A stretch of DNA of 47,389 bases from Phycisphaerales bacterium UBA1845. Lineage in GTDB: Bacteria; Planctomycetota; Phycisphaerae; UBA1845. Numbering within the stretch: the first letter of the stretch is position 1; each line of letters opens with the position of its first letter. The position numbers were made by a program, and so were the translations under genes. The notes beneath the pieces were generated by a model, which was not told the origin of the DNA, searched no databases, and was given only the letters and a program-made list of their open reading frames with translations. This document shows, piece after piece, positions 15,793 through 25,745 of this stretch. The stretch covers positions 82,019 through 129,407 of the forward strand of contig DDIR01000123.1 in assembly GCA_002338715.1 (NCBI GenBank), in the 5' to 3' direction.

Positions 15793-17421
15793 ATGGCCGA
15801 CCAGGACAGAACCAGACTAACAGCTTGGACCGTCGCGGGAATCAGCGTCGTCACGATCACACTCGTGCTCGCTGCATTCGGGATGGTCCTCGCCATCCGC
15901 CAGACGCAACTGCTCGCCTCGCAGCGGATCAACGATCTACGCCCGGAAGCCCGTCGGGTCCGTGCGGAGATCAACAAGCAGGTGGCGTCAGAGCTGGAAG
16001 ATACACTCGAGAACATCTCCGTGAACTGGCGTTCAAGCCTCAGGCTGCCGCCGTTTGGAGCCAAGAAACCCCCCTCCTGGGTGGACGAAGTTTATATGTT
16101 CGACTCAACGTCGCTGATCATCATCTGGCGACGGACGGCTGACGACGTCTGGGAGCGAACCCCACGCCGATCCGGTAAGTCCGAAGACGGCGAACAGGCG
16201 CAGGCTTCGATCATGGCCCGCCTCTTCCCCCCGCTCCTTACCGCACAATTCGACTCGCAGTCGGCGTCGGTGGAATTCATCCATGACGTCGAAAACGGCA
16301 AGCCCGTCGTGATCGCCTACGCCACCGACCTGCAGGGCGCGAATGGACCGACCATCGTCGGCGCCAGAATCAACGTCGAGCGATTTGTCGCCGATGTCGT
16401 CGAACCCTCGATTTCTTCCGAACAGTTTTCGCAGCGCATCACCGTCGATCGAGACAGTGAGGAAGCCGTCAACTCGCATTGGGTCGAAACGCTCGGACCG
16501 GCTGTCCCCTTTGTCGAATTGACGCCAAGCAAACAACTCGTTCGGTCGCAGTACAAACTCGTGCAACGGCAGACGATTTACTTCATCGTCGGAACCGTCC
16601 TTGTGATGACGGCACTGACCGGTGTGTTGTGGGCGATGTGGCGGGTCTTCAATCGCGAGTTGGCGCTGTCACGCATGAAACAGTCGTTCGTCGCCGACGT
16701 ATCGCATGAACTTAAGACACCGTTGGCGCTCATTCGCCTTTTCGGTGAGACGCTTCTGTCCGGCCGCGTGAATTCAGATGATAAGCGGCGCGAGTACTAT
16801 GAAATCATCACGCGCGAAAGCAGCCGCCTGACCCACCTGATCAACAACATTCTCGACTTTGCCCGGATCGATGCCGGTCGCAAGCGTTACACCATGGTCG
16901 AGTGCGATGTCGCCGCCCTCGTCACCGAAACCTACGAAGCGTATCAACTGCAGCTCGACCACGAGAAGTTCGAACACCAGCTCATCATCGGTGAGGATTT
17001 GCCGCTGATTCAATGCGATCGCGATGCCGTCGCCCAGGCACTCATCAACCTGATCAACAACGCGATGAAGTACTCCGACGGGGACGATCGCTTCCTGGGA
17101 ATCGACGTGTCGGCTGAGACCCGCCGCGGCGGTCATGGCGTTTTGATCAGCGTGAGCGACCGGGGAATCGGTATCAAACCGGAGGACCGCAACCACCTGT
17201 TCACCGATTTCTACCGGGCCAACGACGATCTGGTGCGGGCGCGACGCGGTGCGGGACTGGGGTTGGCGCTGGTGAAACACATCGTCGACGCCCACCATGG
17301 TATCGTGGACGTCGAATCGAGACTGGTCAAAGGGAGTACTTTCCGTATATTCTTGCCACAAGCGAGTGCGACAACCCTCATGGAGAACAACGATGCATCG
17401 TATTCTGATCGCCGAGGATGA
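15793..17421 (+). CDS. Sensor histidine kinase (PhoR-like layout)
   Basis: A membrane sensor kinase of about 542 residues. TM1 spans residues 12-34, a large extracytoplasmic region runs to about 258, and TM2 is near 261-283. There is no obvious HAMP linker, so the HisKA domain follows quickly: the phosphoacceptor is His305 in DVSHELKTPLALIR. The ATPase domain has the N-box NLINNAMKYS (about 421), a G1 box DRGIGIK (about 456) and GAGLGLALVKHIV. The ATG at 15793 fits better than a TTG at 15769. The next gene starts inside its last 30 bases and encodes the cognate regulator. The signal is unknown; the layout recalls PhoR but the sensor domain is not recognised. Confidence 0.9.
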   Translation: MADQDRTRLTAWTVAGISVVTITLVLAAFGMVLAIRQTQLLASQRINDLRPEARRVRAEINKQVASELEDTLENISVNWRSSLRLPPFGAKKPPSWVDEVYMFDSTSLIIIWRRTADDVWERTPRRSGKSEDGEQAQASIMARLFPPLLTAQFDSQSASVEFIHDVENGKPVVIAYATDLQGANGPTIVGARINVERFVADVVEPSISSEQFSQRITVDRDSEEAVNSHWVETLGPAVPFVELTPSKQLVRSQYKLVQRQTIYFIVGTVLVMTALTGVLWAMWRVFNRELALSRMKQSFVADVSHELKTPLALIRLFGETLLSGRVNSDDKRREYYEIITRESSRLTHLINNILDFARIDAGRKRYTMVECDVAALVTETYEAYQLQLDHEKFEHQLIIGEDLPLIQCDRDAVAQALINLINNAMKYSDGDDRFLGIDVSAETRRGGHGVLISVSDRGIGIKPEDRNHLFTDFYRANDDLVRARRGAGLGLALVKHIVDAHHGIVDVESRLVKGSTFRIFLPQASATTLMENNDASYSDRRG

Positions 17422-18073
17422 GCCGGATATGGCCATGGGATTGCGCGACAATCTCCAGTTCGAGGGCTACGAAGTCATCGTCGCCGCCGATGGAGAGGAA
17501 GCGCTGGAGAAAGCCAACTCCGAACGCCCCGATCTGATCCTTCTCGATGTCATGATGCCCAAGCGCGACGGACTGGAAGTCTGCAAGATGGTCCGCGATG
17601 CCGGGTTCACCGTTCCGATTCTCATGCTGACCGCCAAGAGCCAGGAGATCGATGTCGTCCGCGGCTTGGAGGTTGGTGCGGATGACTACATCACCAAGCC
17701 GTTCAGCGTTCGCGAAGTGCTCGCCCGCATCAAAGCCGCCCTGCGTCGCAGCGGGTCGTCCCCATCGGTGGCCAAGGTGGTTCACATCGGTATCGCCGAA
17801 GTCGATCTTGTCAAAGGCAAGGTGGTCAAAGGCGAGGAGACCTTCAACCTTGGTCATTTCGAAATTGAAATTCTCAAGATGCTCATCGAACACGCAGAGC
17901 AGCCGGTCGAACGCAACAACCTGCTCGACGTGATCTGGGGTCTTTCGGCGTTTCCTGCGAACCGCACGGTGGATAACCACATCGTCAGCCTGCGCCGCAA
18001 GATCGAAAAGGATCCGAAGCATCCGCAGCACATCATCACGGTGCACAGCGTCGGTTACAAATTCATTCCGTAG
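17393..18073 (+). CDS. OmpR/PhoB-family response regulator
   Basis: A 226-residue two-domain regulator. The receiver has acidic residues E8 and D9, phosphoacceptor Asp52 in LILLDVMMPKRDG, Thr80 and Lys102 in YITKPF. The C-terminal winged helix contains the NLGHFEIEILKMLIEHAEQP block, the recognition region FPANRTVDNHIVSLRRKIEKD and the wing end HSVGYKFIP. The ATG at 17393 has GGAG 7 bases upstream and begins the first beta strand; the reading frame upstream lies inside the kinase gene and is not used. It overlaps the kinase by 29 bases in another frame, so the pair is translationally coupled. Targets are unknown; the upstream 18-bp repeats are candidates. Confidence 0.93.
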   Translation: MHRILIAEDEPDMAMGLRDNLQFEGYEVIVAADGEEALEKANSERPDLILLDVMMPKRDGLEVCKMVRDAGFTVPILMLTAKSQEIDVVRGLEVGADDYITKPFSVREVLARIKAALRRSGSSPSVAKVVHIGIAEVDLVKGKVVKGEETFNLGHFEIEILKMLIEHAEQPVERNNLLDVIWGLSAFPANRTVDNHIVSLRRKIEKDPKHPQHIITVHSVGYKFIP

Positions 18074-18091
18074 TGGTGGATTCCGTTACCG

Positions 18092-19888
18092 TTAAGGCGC
18101 GACAGGCGTCAGCGGCCAAACCCATGGAATGATGAGCATCGCCACAATCATGATGAGGATGTTCATCGGTATGCCGACTTTCAAGAAGTCCGAAAAGCGG
18201 TAACCACCCGGTCCATACACCATCAGATTCGTTTGATAACCCACCGGTGTCGCAAAGCTGGCCGATGCGGCGATGGCGATAGCGATGACGAATGGTGCGG
18301 CGCTGACGTTCATTTCCTGGGCGGTTTCCATCGCGATAGGAAACATCAAGGCTGCCGCGCCGATGTGCGAAATCAGCTCGGTCAGTATGTTGGTGATCAG
18401 GTAAATACCAACGAGAATTCCGATCGGACCGGCGATGCGGCCGCCAATCAAATCGATGCTGCCTGCGAGTGATGCGTCTAATCCGGATTCGTGAATGGCC
18501 TCACCAAATCCCAGTGCCATTGCAATCACGACGAGGACCTGCCAATCCACGGACCGTCGCGCCACGCCCACCGATACGCAGCGAGACAAGACCATCAGCC
18601 CAGCCGCAATGAGTGCGGAGACGGCAGTGGAGAGCGCATTCCACGTCAGCAGACCCACCAAAAGAAGCAAAATTCCCATCGCCATCCATGCGCGCTCATG
18701 GCGGACCAGTCCGCTGTCGCTCACTTCGGAGACGAGATAGAAGTCGCTGCTGCCGCGAAACGTCCTCTCGAAATTCCTGCCGGCTTGCAGGAGCAACGTA
18801 TCGCCGGGACGAAGTATGACGTCGCCCACCTTCTGCTCGAGGCGTTCACCGTGGCGGTGCACCGCCACCACCACCGCGTCGTAGCGGGTGCGGAAATTGG
18901 AATGGCGGATGGTGCGGCCCAACTCGGGAAATGACGAACTGACGACGGCTTCGCAGAGGCGGCGGGAATTCTTGCTCGAATCGGATACGTCATAATGTGA
19001 TTCCACACCGGGGACAAGACCGGGGATGCGCTGCAGGTCGACGATGGTGCTGACCAACCCGGTGAAGACGAGACGGTCGCCCTCGTGCAACTTATCCGAA
19101 GGCGTGACGGGCGTGATGACGTCGCCCTTGCGATCGATTTCGATGAGGAACAGCCCCGGCAGATGACGCAGTCCGGCGTCCTGAACGCTCTTGCCAATCA
19201 ACGGGCAGGTGGGCTCGACGAACATCTCGACGATGTATTCGCGTTGGGTCGCGCCGAATTGATCGAGTAATTCCGTGCGCTGCGGGAGCAACCGAACACC
19301 AACCGTCAACATGAATACGACACCCGCAATCGCGGCTGGCACACCCACCCAACTCAGTTCAAACAGTGTGAGCGGTTTCAGGTATCCTGTTTCGCGCACC
19401 ATACCGTCGATGACGAGGTTTGTGCTCGTTCCGATAAGCGTGCACATTCCGCCGAGAATCGTCGCGTACGATAGCGGGATCAAAAGCTTGGAAGCGGGGA
19501 TCTGTCTTTTTCGACACCAACTCAATACTTCGGGCATCAGCATGGCGACAATCGGCGTGTTATTCAAAAACGCCGAAACGCCGGCCGACGACACCATCAT
19601 CCGCCCCAACGCCGCGCGGACACCGGTTCCAACGCCCAGCAACCGCGTGACCAAAACGTGCAGGGCCCCCGTCTCCCGCAGGCCAGCCGCCACCACGAAC
19701 ATGGCCCCAACCGTGACCAGTCCATGGTTGCTCAAGCCATGAAACGCCTGCTCCGGAGTGATCACGCCGACCGCCACCACCGTAACCAGCCCACCAGTAA
19801 ATGCCGCATCAGGCGGTAGCCAGCTTCGCACCAAGGCGACTAGCATCAGCACCAGGACGCTGAGAGTCAGAATTGCTTCCCATGACAT
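18092..19888 (-). CDS. SLC13-family transporter with two TrkA-C domains
   Basis: A 598-residue membrane protein. N-terminal hydrophobic segments contain AFLNNTPIVAMLMPEV and LIGTSTNLVIDGMV, typical of the divalent anion/sodium symporter family. Two soluble TrkA-C-like domains follow, roughly residues 200-290 (QREYIVEMFVEP ... EGDRLVFTGL) and 305-390 (LCEAVVSSSFPELGRTI ... RPGDTLLLQAGR), then a second set of helices ending FATPVGYQTNLMVYGPGGY. This architecture is usual for SLC13-type permeases of sulfate or other anions regulated by ligand binding to the TrkA-C domains; the substrate cannot be read. It is convergent with the response regulator, 18 bases apart. I use the ATG at 19888, with a TTG at 19924 possible. 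Confidence 0.85.
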   Translation of the reverse strand: MSWEAILTLSVLVLMLVALVRSWLPPDAAFTGGLVTVVAVGVITPEQAFHGLSNHGLVTVGAMFVVAAGLRETGALHVLVTRLLGVGTGVRAALGRMMVSSAGVSAFLNNTPIVAMLMPEVLSWCRKRQIPASKLLIPLSYATILGGMCTLIGTSTNLVIDGMVRETGYLKPLTLFELSWVGVPAAIAGVVFMLTVGVRLLPQRTELLDQFGATQREYIVEMFVEPTCPLIGKSVQDAGLRHLPGLFLIEIDRKGDVITPVTPSDKLHEGDRLVFTGLVSTIVDLQRIPGLVPGVESHYDVSDSSKNSRRLCEAVVSSSFPELGRTIRHSNFRTRYDAVVVAVHRHGERLEQKVGDVILRPGDTLLLQAGRNFERTFRGSSDFYLVSEVSDSGLVRHERAWMAMGILLLLVGLLTWNALSTAVSALIAAGLMVLSRCVSVGVARRSVDWQVLVVIAMALGFGEAIHESGLDASLAGSIDLIGGRIAGPIGILVGIYLITNILTELISHIGAAALMFPIAMETAQEMNVSAAPFVIAIAIAASASFATPVGYQTNLMVYGPGGYRFSDFLKVGIPMNILIMIVAMLIIPWVWPLTPVAP

Positions 19889-20039
19889 ATGTACGCCGTC
19901 ACTTTCTTTCGCGTTTGTCTTCAACCAGGCCCAAATGGGCTTGCGGGTTCGTGTTCAAGGCATCGACCATTCGCCAGCGAATTCATAAGACGTTCGGGCG
20001 TGAACTCTGTTCGGAACGGATTCGCCTTGCGTGAGGGGT

Positions 20040-22091
20040 CTAGGGGGTGGGTTTGGGATCGGCCAGCGGTGGACGATACTTTTGGTGATCCTTAAACAGT
20101 GCGTTTCGCCGCCTCATTTCAGCCAACTCGCCCGCAAATTCCCCCTGTGCAGCAATTCGAATCGCTTCGTCCTGTGTTGCAATCGCGCGATCAAACAGTT
20201 GCGATTCCGCATATGCAACCGCCAGCGTGCTGAGGGCCATCGGGTCGCGGTATCCGGTTTGCTCGCAGAGTTCGCCAGCCAACGAAATTGCCCGTTGGCC
20301 ATTGCGAACGGAATCATCCGGGCAGGTCGCCAGTAGCCAAGCCAAATCAGCGAGCAACCCGGCGGTGTTGTTGAGGCAGGTCAGTCCCTTTTCGAGCGTC
20401 GCCTTTTCCGCAACGAATTGCCCCTTGGCTTCCTGCATCGCCGCCAACCGCTCGATGGCAGCCGTAAAACAAGGTGCCGATTGGATCGCAGTTCGGTAGT
20501 GATCTTCGGCTTCATTGAGCATTCTGTAACCGGCATACAATTCTGCGATGTTAAAATGGTATCTGGCGTTGGTTGGATCAAGTTCGATGGCGCGTTTGAG
20601 GTAACGCAGCGCCCGGTCGGGTTCGCCGATTCGCAGCGCGGTAATTCCCACGCCATTGAACGCCTTGGCATCTGTCGGATCGAGCTGTGACGCCCTTTCA
20701 TAGTGCTGACTGGCTTCACGGTCGCGCCCCATTTCGCGCAACGTTTCCGCGACGTTGACGTGAGCAATGCTGCTTTCTACACCGATGCGCAGTGCATGGG
20801 TCCACAGCGACTCGGAATTCGACCAGACCGTTGCCTGGAACATCGTCAGAAAGAACAATCCAACCAGATAGACCGTCATCGACATGCGAAGCAGCAACGC
20901 AAATGTCTTTTGTGAAGGATTGTCCTTTGCGCTTTGCGTGACCCAATGAACCGTGGCGGCGAGGAGAATTGCGACCGAAAGCAGTGGAAGGTAACCGTAA
21001 CGGTCAGCCACGAACTGCTCGCCGCTTTGTGCGATTCCCGATACCGGTCCCAGCAAAAGCGCATAAGCGAGCGCTGCGGTCAGAAGTGCCGGCCACTTGC
21101 GCCGCAGTGCGAGAAATACAATTCCGGAAGCCGCAACGATGGAAGCACACACGGCGAACGTCCATCCCAGGAGTTGGGCGCGTTCCGGGATCGGATAAAA
21201 CGCGGACAGTTTGGTCGGTATCAGAAATTTCATCGGATACCAGCAGAGGCTGTAGAGGATCGTCGCGAGGCGGGAGATCAGATCGAAACGATCGACCGAT
21301 TGCCAGGCGTCGGCGGCTGCCTGGGCTTTGATTGCGACGACGGATGATGCGATTGAACATGCGATGAACGGAATCTTTTCGACGATGCGCCGAATCAGCG
21401 ACGATGCTTTGGCATGAAGTCGCCGGAGTGGAAATGCGTCGATCGCCAGCAATACCACTGGAAGGGGTACTGCCGACGCCTTGGCCATCAACGCCAATAC
21501 GAACGCCAACCACGAGACAACAAGCCAACCAATTCCCCGCCTAGATTCTGCGAATTTCAAATATGCCAGCAGCGTGAACATCACGAACGCGCCCGATAGA
21601 ACGTCGCGACGCTCGGTCACCCACGAAACCGACTCAACCCGCAACGGATGAATTGCAAACAAAAGCGCTGCAATCAAGGCAGCCCGATGCAGCGGGACGC
21701 GGTTGGTTGATTCGCGTTGGTCAAAGCCCAGCGACAGCAGGATCAATGCCACGTCGAAGAAGAGAACCGAAGCGACGCAATGCAGTAGTAGATTGGTGAG
21801 GCGAAACCCAAAAGGATGAAGCCCCCAGATCGCGCGATCGACGGCGAGGCTGACCCACGCGAGCGGCTGGTAATGCCCCCCGTGAAGCGTTGTGAACATC
21901 CAGGAAACATGCGGCCAGTCGAGTCCGCGGATTCCGTCGTTGAACACGATATTGGCGTCATCGTCCCAGTTGACGAACTCACCGGACAACCCGCTGGCAA
22001 ACGCTGCAAAGGTGATCACCACAATCGTCAGCCGCAAAAGCCAACGGGTTGCGCCACCGCTTGCATGAGATGGGGACTCGCTTCCGTTCAC
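20040..22091 (-). CDS. TMTC-like membrane protein with C-terminal TPR repeats
   Basis: A 683-residue protein with about 10 hydrophobic segments in residues 15-440 followed by tetratricopeptide repeats (about 460-640, for example RALRYLKRAIELDPTNARYH and the AKAFNGVGITALRIGEPDRA stretch). The N-terminal region shows the acidic WDDDANI motif in the first extracytoplasmic loop and an IHPLRVESVSWVTERRDVLS-type segment, as in GT-C glycosyltransferases of the TMTC/protein O-mannosyltransferase group. A lipid-linked-sugar-dependent glycosyltransferase is therefore likely, with the TPRs as substrate-binding scaffold. The acceptor is unknown. It is divergent from the aminotransferase gene, and the gap between it and the SLC13-type gene (19889-20039) holds no feature I can name. 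Confidence 0.75.
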   Translation of the reverse strand: MNGSESPSHASGGATRWLLRLTIVVITFAAFASGLSGEFVNWDDDANIVFNDGIRGLDWPHVSWMFTTLHGGHYQPLAWVSLAVDRAIWGLHPFGFRLTNLLLHCVASVLFFDVALILLSLGFDQRESTNRVPLHRAALIAALLFAIHPLRVESVSWVTERRDVLSGAFVMFTLLAYLKFAESRRGIGWLVVSWLAFVLALMAKASAVPLPVVLLAIDAFPLRRLHAKASSLIRRIVEKIPFIACSIASSVVAIKAQAAADAWQSVDRFDLISRLATILYSLCWYPMKFLIPTKLSAFYPIPERAQLLGWTFAVCASIVAASGIVFLALRRKWPALLTAALAYALLLGPVSGIAQSGEQFVADRYGYLPLLSVAILLAATVHWVTQSAKDNPSQKTFALLLRMSMTVYLVGLFFLTMFQATVWSNSESLWTHALRIGVESSIAHVNVAETLREMGRDREASQHYERASQLDPTDAKAFNGVGITALRIGEPDRALRYLKRAIELDPTNARYHFNIAELYAGYRMLNEAEDHYRTAIQSAPCFTAAIERLAAMQEAKGQFVAEKATLEKGLTCLNNTAGLLADLAWLLATCPDDSVRNGQRAISLAGELCEQTGYRDPMALSTLAVAYAESQLFDRAIATQDEAIRIAAQGEFAGELAEMRRRNALFKDHQKYRPPLADPKPTP

Positions 22092-22154
22092 GCGGGCATT
22101 CTACAAAAACCGATGGCGCCGGACAGTCCTGTGTCGCAACGGGACCTCGTCAGG

Positions 22155-22183
22155 TTGACCGGGTGAAGCCGCATTGTTAGGTT
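22155..22183 (+). promoter_or_regulatory. Candidate promoter for the aminotransferase gene
   Basis: TTGACC (22155-22160) and TAGGTT (22178-22183) are separated by 17 bases, placing a start about 45 bases before the gene. The -35 match is good and the -10 poor. Confidence 0.35.
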
Positions 22184-22237
22184 TCTAGAGGTTCAGCAAA
22201 CACCGGAAGCGACCCCGTTGAATTGGATTGAGTTCCC

Positions 22238-23434
22238 ATGAGTTTCCCCCAGATCAAACCAGCCCGTCGGACTGAAGATATCAAGTACGCCGTGCGCGAT
22301 GTCGTCGTGTTGGCCCAGGAAGTCGCGGCGGCTGGCATGAAGATGTGCTACCTCAACATCGGCGATCCGAACCTCTTCGACTTCGAGACGCCCCCGCACA
22401 TTGTCGAAGCCGTGTACGAGGCGATGAAAGCCAACCGCAACGGGTATGCCCCGTCGTCAGGCACCAAGGGCGCGGTGAAATCCATCACGGACCAAGCTGG
22501 TCGACAGGGGATCAAGAAGGTCCAGCATGTGTTCGTGACAACCGGTGCGAGTGAAGCGATTGATTTGGCGCTAACCGCCCTGGTGAATCCCGGTGAAAAC
22601 GTCTTGACGCCGTCGCCGGTTTATCCGCTGTACACCGCGATCCTCTCAAAACTCGATGCCGTCAACAATCCGTACTATCTTGACGAAGGCAACAACTGGG
22701 AACCCGACATCGCGGACATTGAATCGAAGATCAACGATAAGACGCGGGCGCTGATTCTCTTGAATCCAAACAATCCCACGGGGACGGTCTATTCGAAGGA
22801 AACGCTGCAAGCGGCTATCGACCTTGCGATCAAACACAACCTCGTGATTTTCAGTGATGAGATTTACGACAAGTTGCTGCTCGACGACATGCCGTACACG
22901 TCGATCGCATCCATGACCGACCAGCTCCCGATCGTCACCTTCAACGGCATGAGCAAGGCCTACCTCGCGCCCGGGTTTCGGATCGGTTGGGGGATCGTCA
23001 GTGGGCCAAGTGAAATTGTCGGTGAGTACAGCGAGGCGATTCAAAAGCTGGAACGCGCCCGACTCAGCGCCAATCACCCCGAGCAGTACGCGATTCCTGC
23101 CGCCCTCGATGGCGACCATGGGTATCTCGAACCGGTGTTGGCCCGTCTGCGCCGTCGCCGCGATCTGACCGTCGATCGGCTGAACGCGATCGAAGGAATC
23201 AGTTGCGTCAAACCGCAGGCCGCGTTCTATGCATTTCCGCGAATCGAACTCGGCGTTGATGACGAGACTTTCGTCCAGAAGCTGGTGCGGGAAACCGGAA
23301 CCGTTTGTGTGCATGGAAGCGGATTTGGTCAGCGACCGGGCACGCAGCACTTTCGGGTCGTGTTCCTCGCGCCGGAAGACACGCTCAACCGCGCCTTCGA
23401 CCACATCGAAACGGTGGCCAAGAGCTACCGCTAG
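22238..23434 (+). CDS. Class I/II aminotransferase, AlaA-like
   Basis: A 398-residue PLP-dependent aminotransferase, fold type I. Visible landmarks are YLNIGDPNLFDF near the N-terminus, VTTGASEAIDLAL (cofactor phosphate region), LLNPNNPTGTVYSKE, IFSDEIYDKLL (Asp and Tyr contacting PLP), the Schiff-base lysine in FNGMSKAYLAPGFRIGW and the FRVVFLAP segment near the C-terminus with the substrate-carboxylate arginine. The sequence style is closest to glutamate-pyruvate aminotransferases such as AlaA, so alanine synthesis is likely, though aspartate or aromatic specificity cannot be excluded. Its stop codon overlaps the convergent lipoprotein gene's stop in a shared CTAG. Confidence 0.85.
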   Translation: MSFPQIKPARRTEDIKYAVRDVVVLAQEVAAAGMKMCYLNIGDPNLFDFETPPHIVEAVYEAMKANRNGYAPSSGTKGAVKSITDQAGRQGIKKVQHVFVTTGASEAIDLALTALVNPGENVLTPSPVYPLYTAILSKLDAVNNPYYLDEGNNWEPDIADIESKINDKTRALILLNPNNPTGTVYSKETLQAAIDLAIKHNLVIFSDEIYDKLLLDDMPYTSIASMTDQLPIVTFNGMSKAYLAPGFRIGWGIVSGPSEIVGEYSEAIQKLERARLSANHPEQYAIPAALDGDHGYLEPVLARLRRRRDLTVDRLNAIEGISCVKPQAAFYAFPRIELGVDDETFVQKLVRETGTVCVHGSGFGQRPGTQHFRVVFLAPEDTLNRAFDHIETVAKSYR

Positions 23435-25671
23435 GGGGCTTGCGGGAATTCGAATAGATAGATCGCAGGTTCATCCACGTTTGAAACGGCGATGATCGAA
23501 CCAGAAGCCGCCAATCGCCCCACCGCGACCTGATCCGTCACATCGGCGACGGACAGTGGTTGGGATGTCGTAAATGGGGATTCCGTCTGAATCGCGACGA
23601 CTCGACTCACCGCATTGGCGACGATCGCGACCCGTCCGACGTCGAAGTGGGCAATGTCGACCGCGCCGCGTTTGTCGATGCCTTCCAACTTAGCCGTGTG
23701 AACCACCTGCTCCGTCGCGACGTCAACAATCGCGAAATTCACGTCGCCCAGATCGTCATCCACCGCGACGGCCAGCACTTTGCCATCACCGCTAAGGGCC
23801 AGCGCAATGGGATTGTCCCCTGCGCCATCGCTTACGTCGATGCGTGAGATCGTAAATGGATCGGTAGTTTCAATGGACACCACCGCCCCAAGCCCCGCGA
23901 GAAAAACGCGGCTTCCGTCTTGCGTGAATACCAACTGCTGGGCGAGCGCGGTTCCGCCGGCATCGTTGACCAGGTTGATGGGCGGAATGATAAAATTCGG
24001 CGTGGTACGATCAACGTTGGCGAAGATCAACTTGCCCGCCTGTCCGATGGGGGCTTGGTCTTCGAGCAGGGTCGCCAACAGCGAACCGTCCGGACTGAGT
24101 CGCGCGTAAACGGGCACATCATCATCGGGCGTCTGCATTCGTCGAACTTCGTCGGCAAATACGCTGTCATCGGTTCGAAGGATGGTGATGCGGTCCGAGA
24201 AGTCCGGCGATGTTGCGGGAACGTAGACACGCGTTTCGTCCAGATCAAAGTCGACCACCTCGCCGATGTAGTCAGCCGTCGTGGTTTCGGTTTGACGGAT
24301 GACGTTGAGTGTTACCGCGTTGAATGAAACACCGGCATCGGGTCGGTCAGTGATCACCGAAAGGACGGCACCGGTGCGTGAATAACCCAGTGCGCTCGTG
24401 CCCAACGGCGACAGCGATTCGGGTGTTGGAACGGTCGTCAGTTCAAACGGATCAATGGTGTCAAACTGTGTCACCACGCCGCTACCCACGTCGCTGAAGA
24501 CGCCGATGTCGCCACTCGGCGCCAACTGCAGAAGGTCCGGAGTGATGGTGTCGGGCACCGCGATCCTTGCGATTCGCCGAGCCAGCATCGCCGACTGCGA
24601 CGTAAAGCTGACGTCACCGAACACAAAATCGCCCGTCGCCCCGCACGATGGAGACAGTCCGCCGTGTCGGCGAACCGCCACCGATAAAAACTGGCCGCTC
24701 AGATTGCCCGATTCGGGGTCGGTCACCAGCGACTCGAGTCGCGCGATCGTTTGGTCGCAGAGGGACCCGTTGGTTCGATTGATCGTGCAAAGTCCGACGC
24801 TCGTGGCGTCACCGACAATGAATTCACTGACCGTCGAGCCAAAACCTGTCCGGTTAATGGTTTGTGCCTGTTGGTTCGAAAAATCGATTGTACCGCTCTG
24901 CATCCGCCCGGTGTCGCTTCCGTCGGGATCGAACGTCGTTTCTTCCATGAGCGAATACGAACCCACGATGCTGCTGGGTTGACCGCCTTGCGGGATAGAG
25001 AAACTCAGCGACGCATCGTCCAGTTGCGCCAATGCATCCTGAACCTGAGGCATCGCTAGGATTTCAGCGCAGCTGTTGGCGACAATCGGCTGCGGTTGGG
25101 CAAACTCGACGCCGATCCGGTCGATCGTGACGAGTTGCGGCTGGGTCGTAGAAACCGACACGCAAAGATTAAACCGCCCCGCAAGCAGCGCCTGCAAACC
25201 GGTCGTGCTGGCGTCAACGGAAGCCGGCAGTATCTCGGTGATGACGTTGTCAACGTGGTCGGCTACGATCGGAGATTCTGCGGAGCCGGCTTCACACGCG
25301 TTGGTATTTAGGTCCGAAATAAGGCGCAGGGTTACAACAACCACGCCGGATGTTCCCACGTCTGTTCCGCTGGATCCGTCGGCTACGTTGATGTCTGCGG
25401 CAGCCAGCGAAAGGGTTGCGCTCTCGGGTGTCTCAGTGGGGATCTCGTTGGAAATATCAATGGCGAATTGACGCGTGAGGATTCCTTCCTCCCCGACATC
25501 GAACACACCGTTCGAACCCAGGTCGAGGAACGCGGAGGAATCGCCACCCCCGCCGGGATTCTGCGATGGCGTACATCCGCCCGCGAAGCAGGCCGCCACG
25601 CCGATCAACAGTGTTCGAATGGCGTAGGACAAAACTGCACCTTTGGGCAGAGTGTGGTTCGGTTCGTTCAT
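23431..25671 (-). CDS. Large lipoprotein with a propeller-like C-terminal half
   Basis: A protein of about 746 residues that I do not recognise as a named family. A hydrophobic signal ends AACFAGGC, making Cys33 the lipid-modified residue, and a Gly-rich linker follows (NPGGGGDSSAF). Residues up to about 380 are Ser/Thr/Asp-rich. From about 390 on there are recurring strands of the YVTN/WD-like type (LAPSGDIGVF, LSPDGSLLATLLED, FTQDGSRVFLAGLG, LSGDGKVLAVAVDD), indicating a beta-propeller of at least five blades, probably surface-exposed or periplasmic. The start is uncertain: the ATG at 25671 gives a normal signal peptide while the frame stays open to 25758. It follows clpS on the same strand; no functional link is evident. 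Confidence 0.65.
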   Translation of the reverse strand: MNEPNHTLPKGAVLSYAIRTLLIGVAACFAGGCTPSQNPGGGGDSSAFLDLGSNGVFDVGEEGILTRQFAIDISNEIPTETPESATLSLAAADINVADGSSGTDVGTSGVVVVTLRLISDLNTNACEAGSAESPIVADHVDNVITEILPASVDASTTGLQALLAGRFNLCVSVSTTQPQLVTIDRIGVEFAQPQPIVANSCAEILAMPQVQDALAQLDDASLSFSIPQGGQPSSIVGSYSLMEETTFDPDGSDTGRMQSGTIDFSNQQAQTINRTGFGSTVSEFIVGDATSVGLCTINRTNGSLCDQTIARLESLVTDPESGNLSGQFLSVAVRRHGGLSPSCGATGDFVFGDVSFTSQSAMLARRIARIAVPDTITPDLLQLAPSGDIGVFSDVGSGVVTQFDTIDPFELTTVPTPESLSPLGTSALGYSRTGAVLSVITDRPDAGVSFNAVTLNVIRQTETTTADYIGEVVDFDLDETRVYVPATSPDFSDRITILRTDDSVFADEVRRMQTPDDDVPVYARLSPDGSLLATLLEDQAPIGQAGKLIFANVDRTTPNFIIPPINLVNDAGGTALAQQLVFTQDGSRVFLAGLGAVVSIETTDPFTISRIDVSDGAGDNPIALALSGDGKVLAVAVDDDLGDVNFAIVDVATEQVVHTAKLEGIDKRGAVDIAHFDVGRVAIVANAVSRVVAIQTESPFTTSQPLSVADVTDQVAVGRLAASGSIIAVSNVDEPAIYLFEFPQAP

Positions 25672-25745
25672 CGCGACTTCAAACATGGTACACACCATGG
25701 AGGCTGGGGTTGCAAGAACCTTTGAGTGGTTACAGATAGCCGCGA

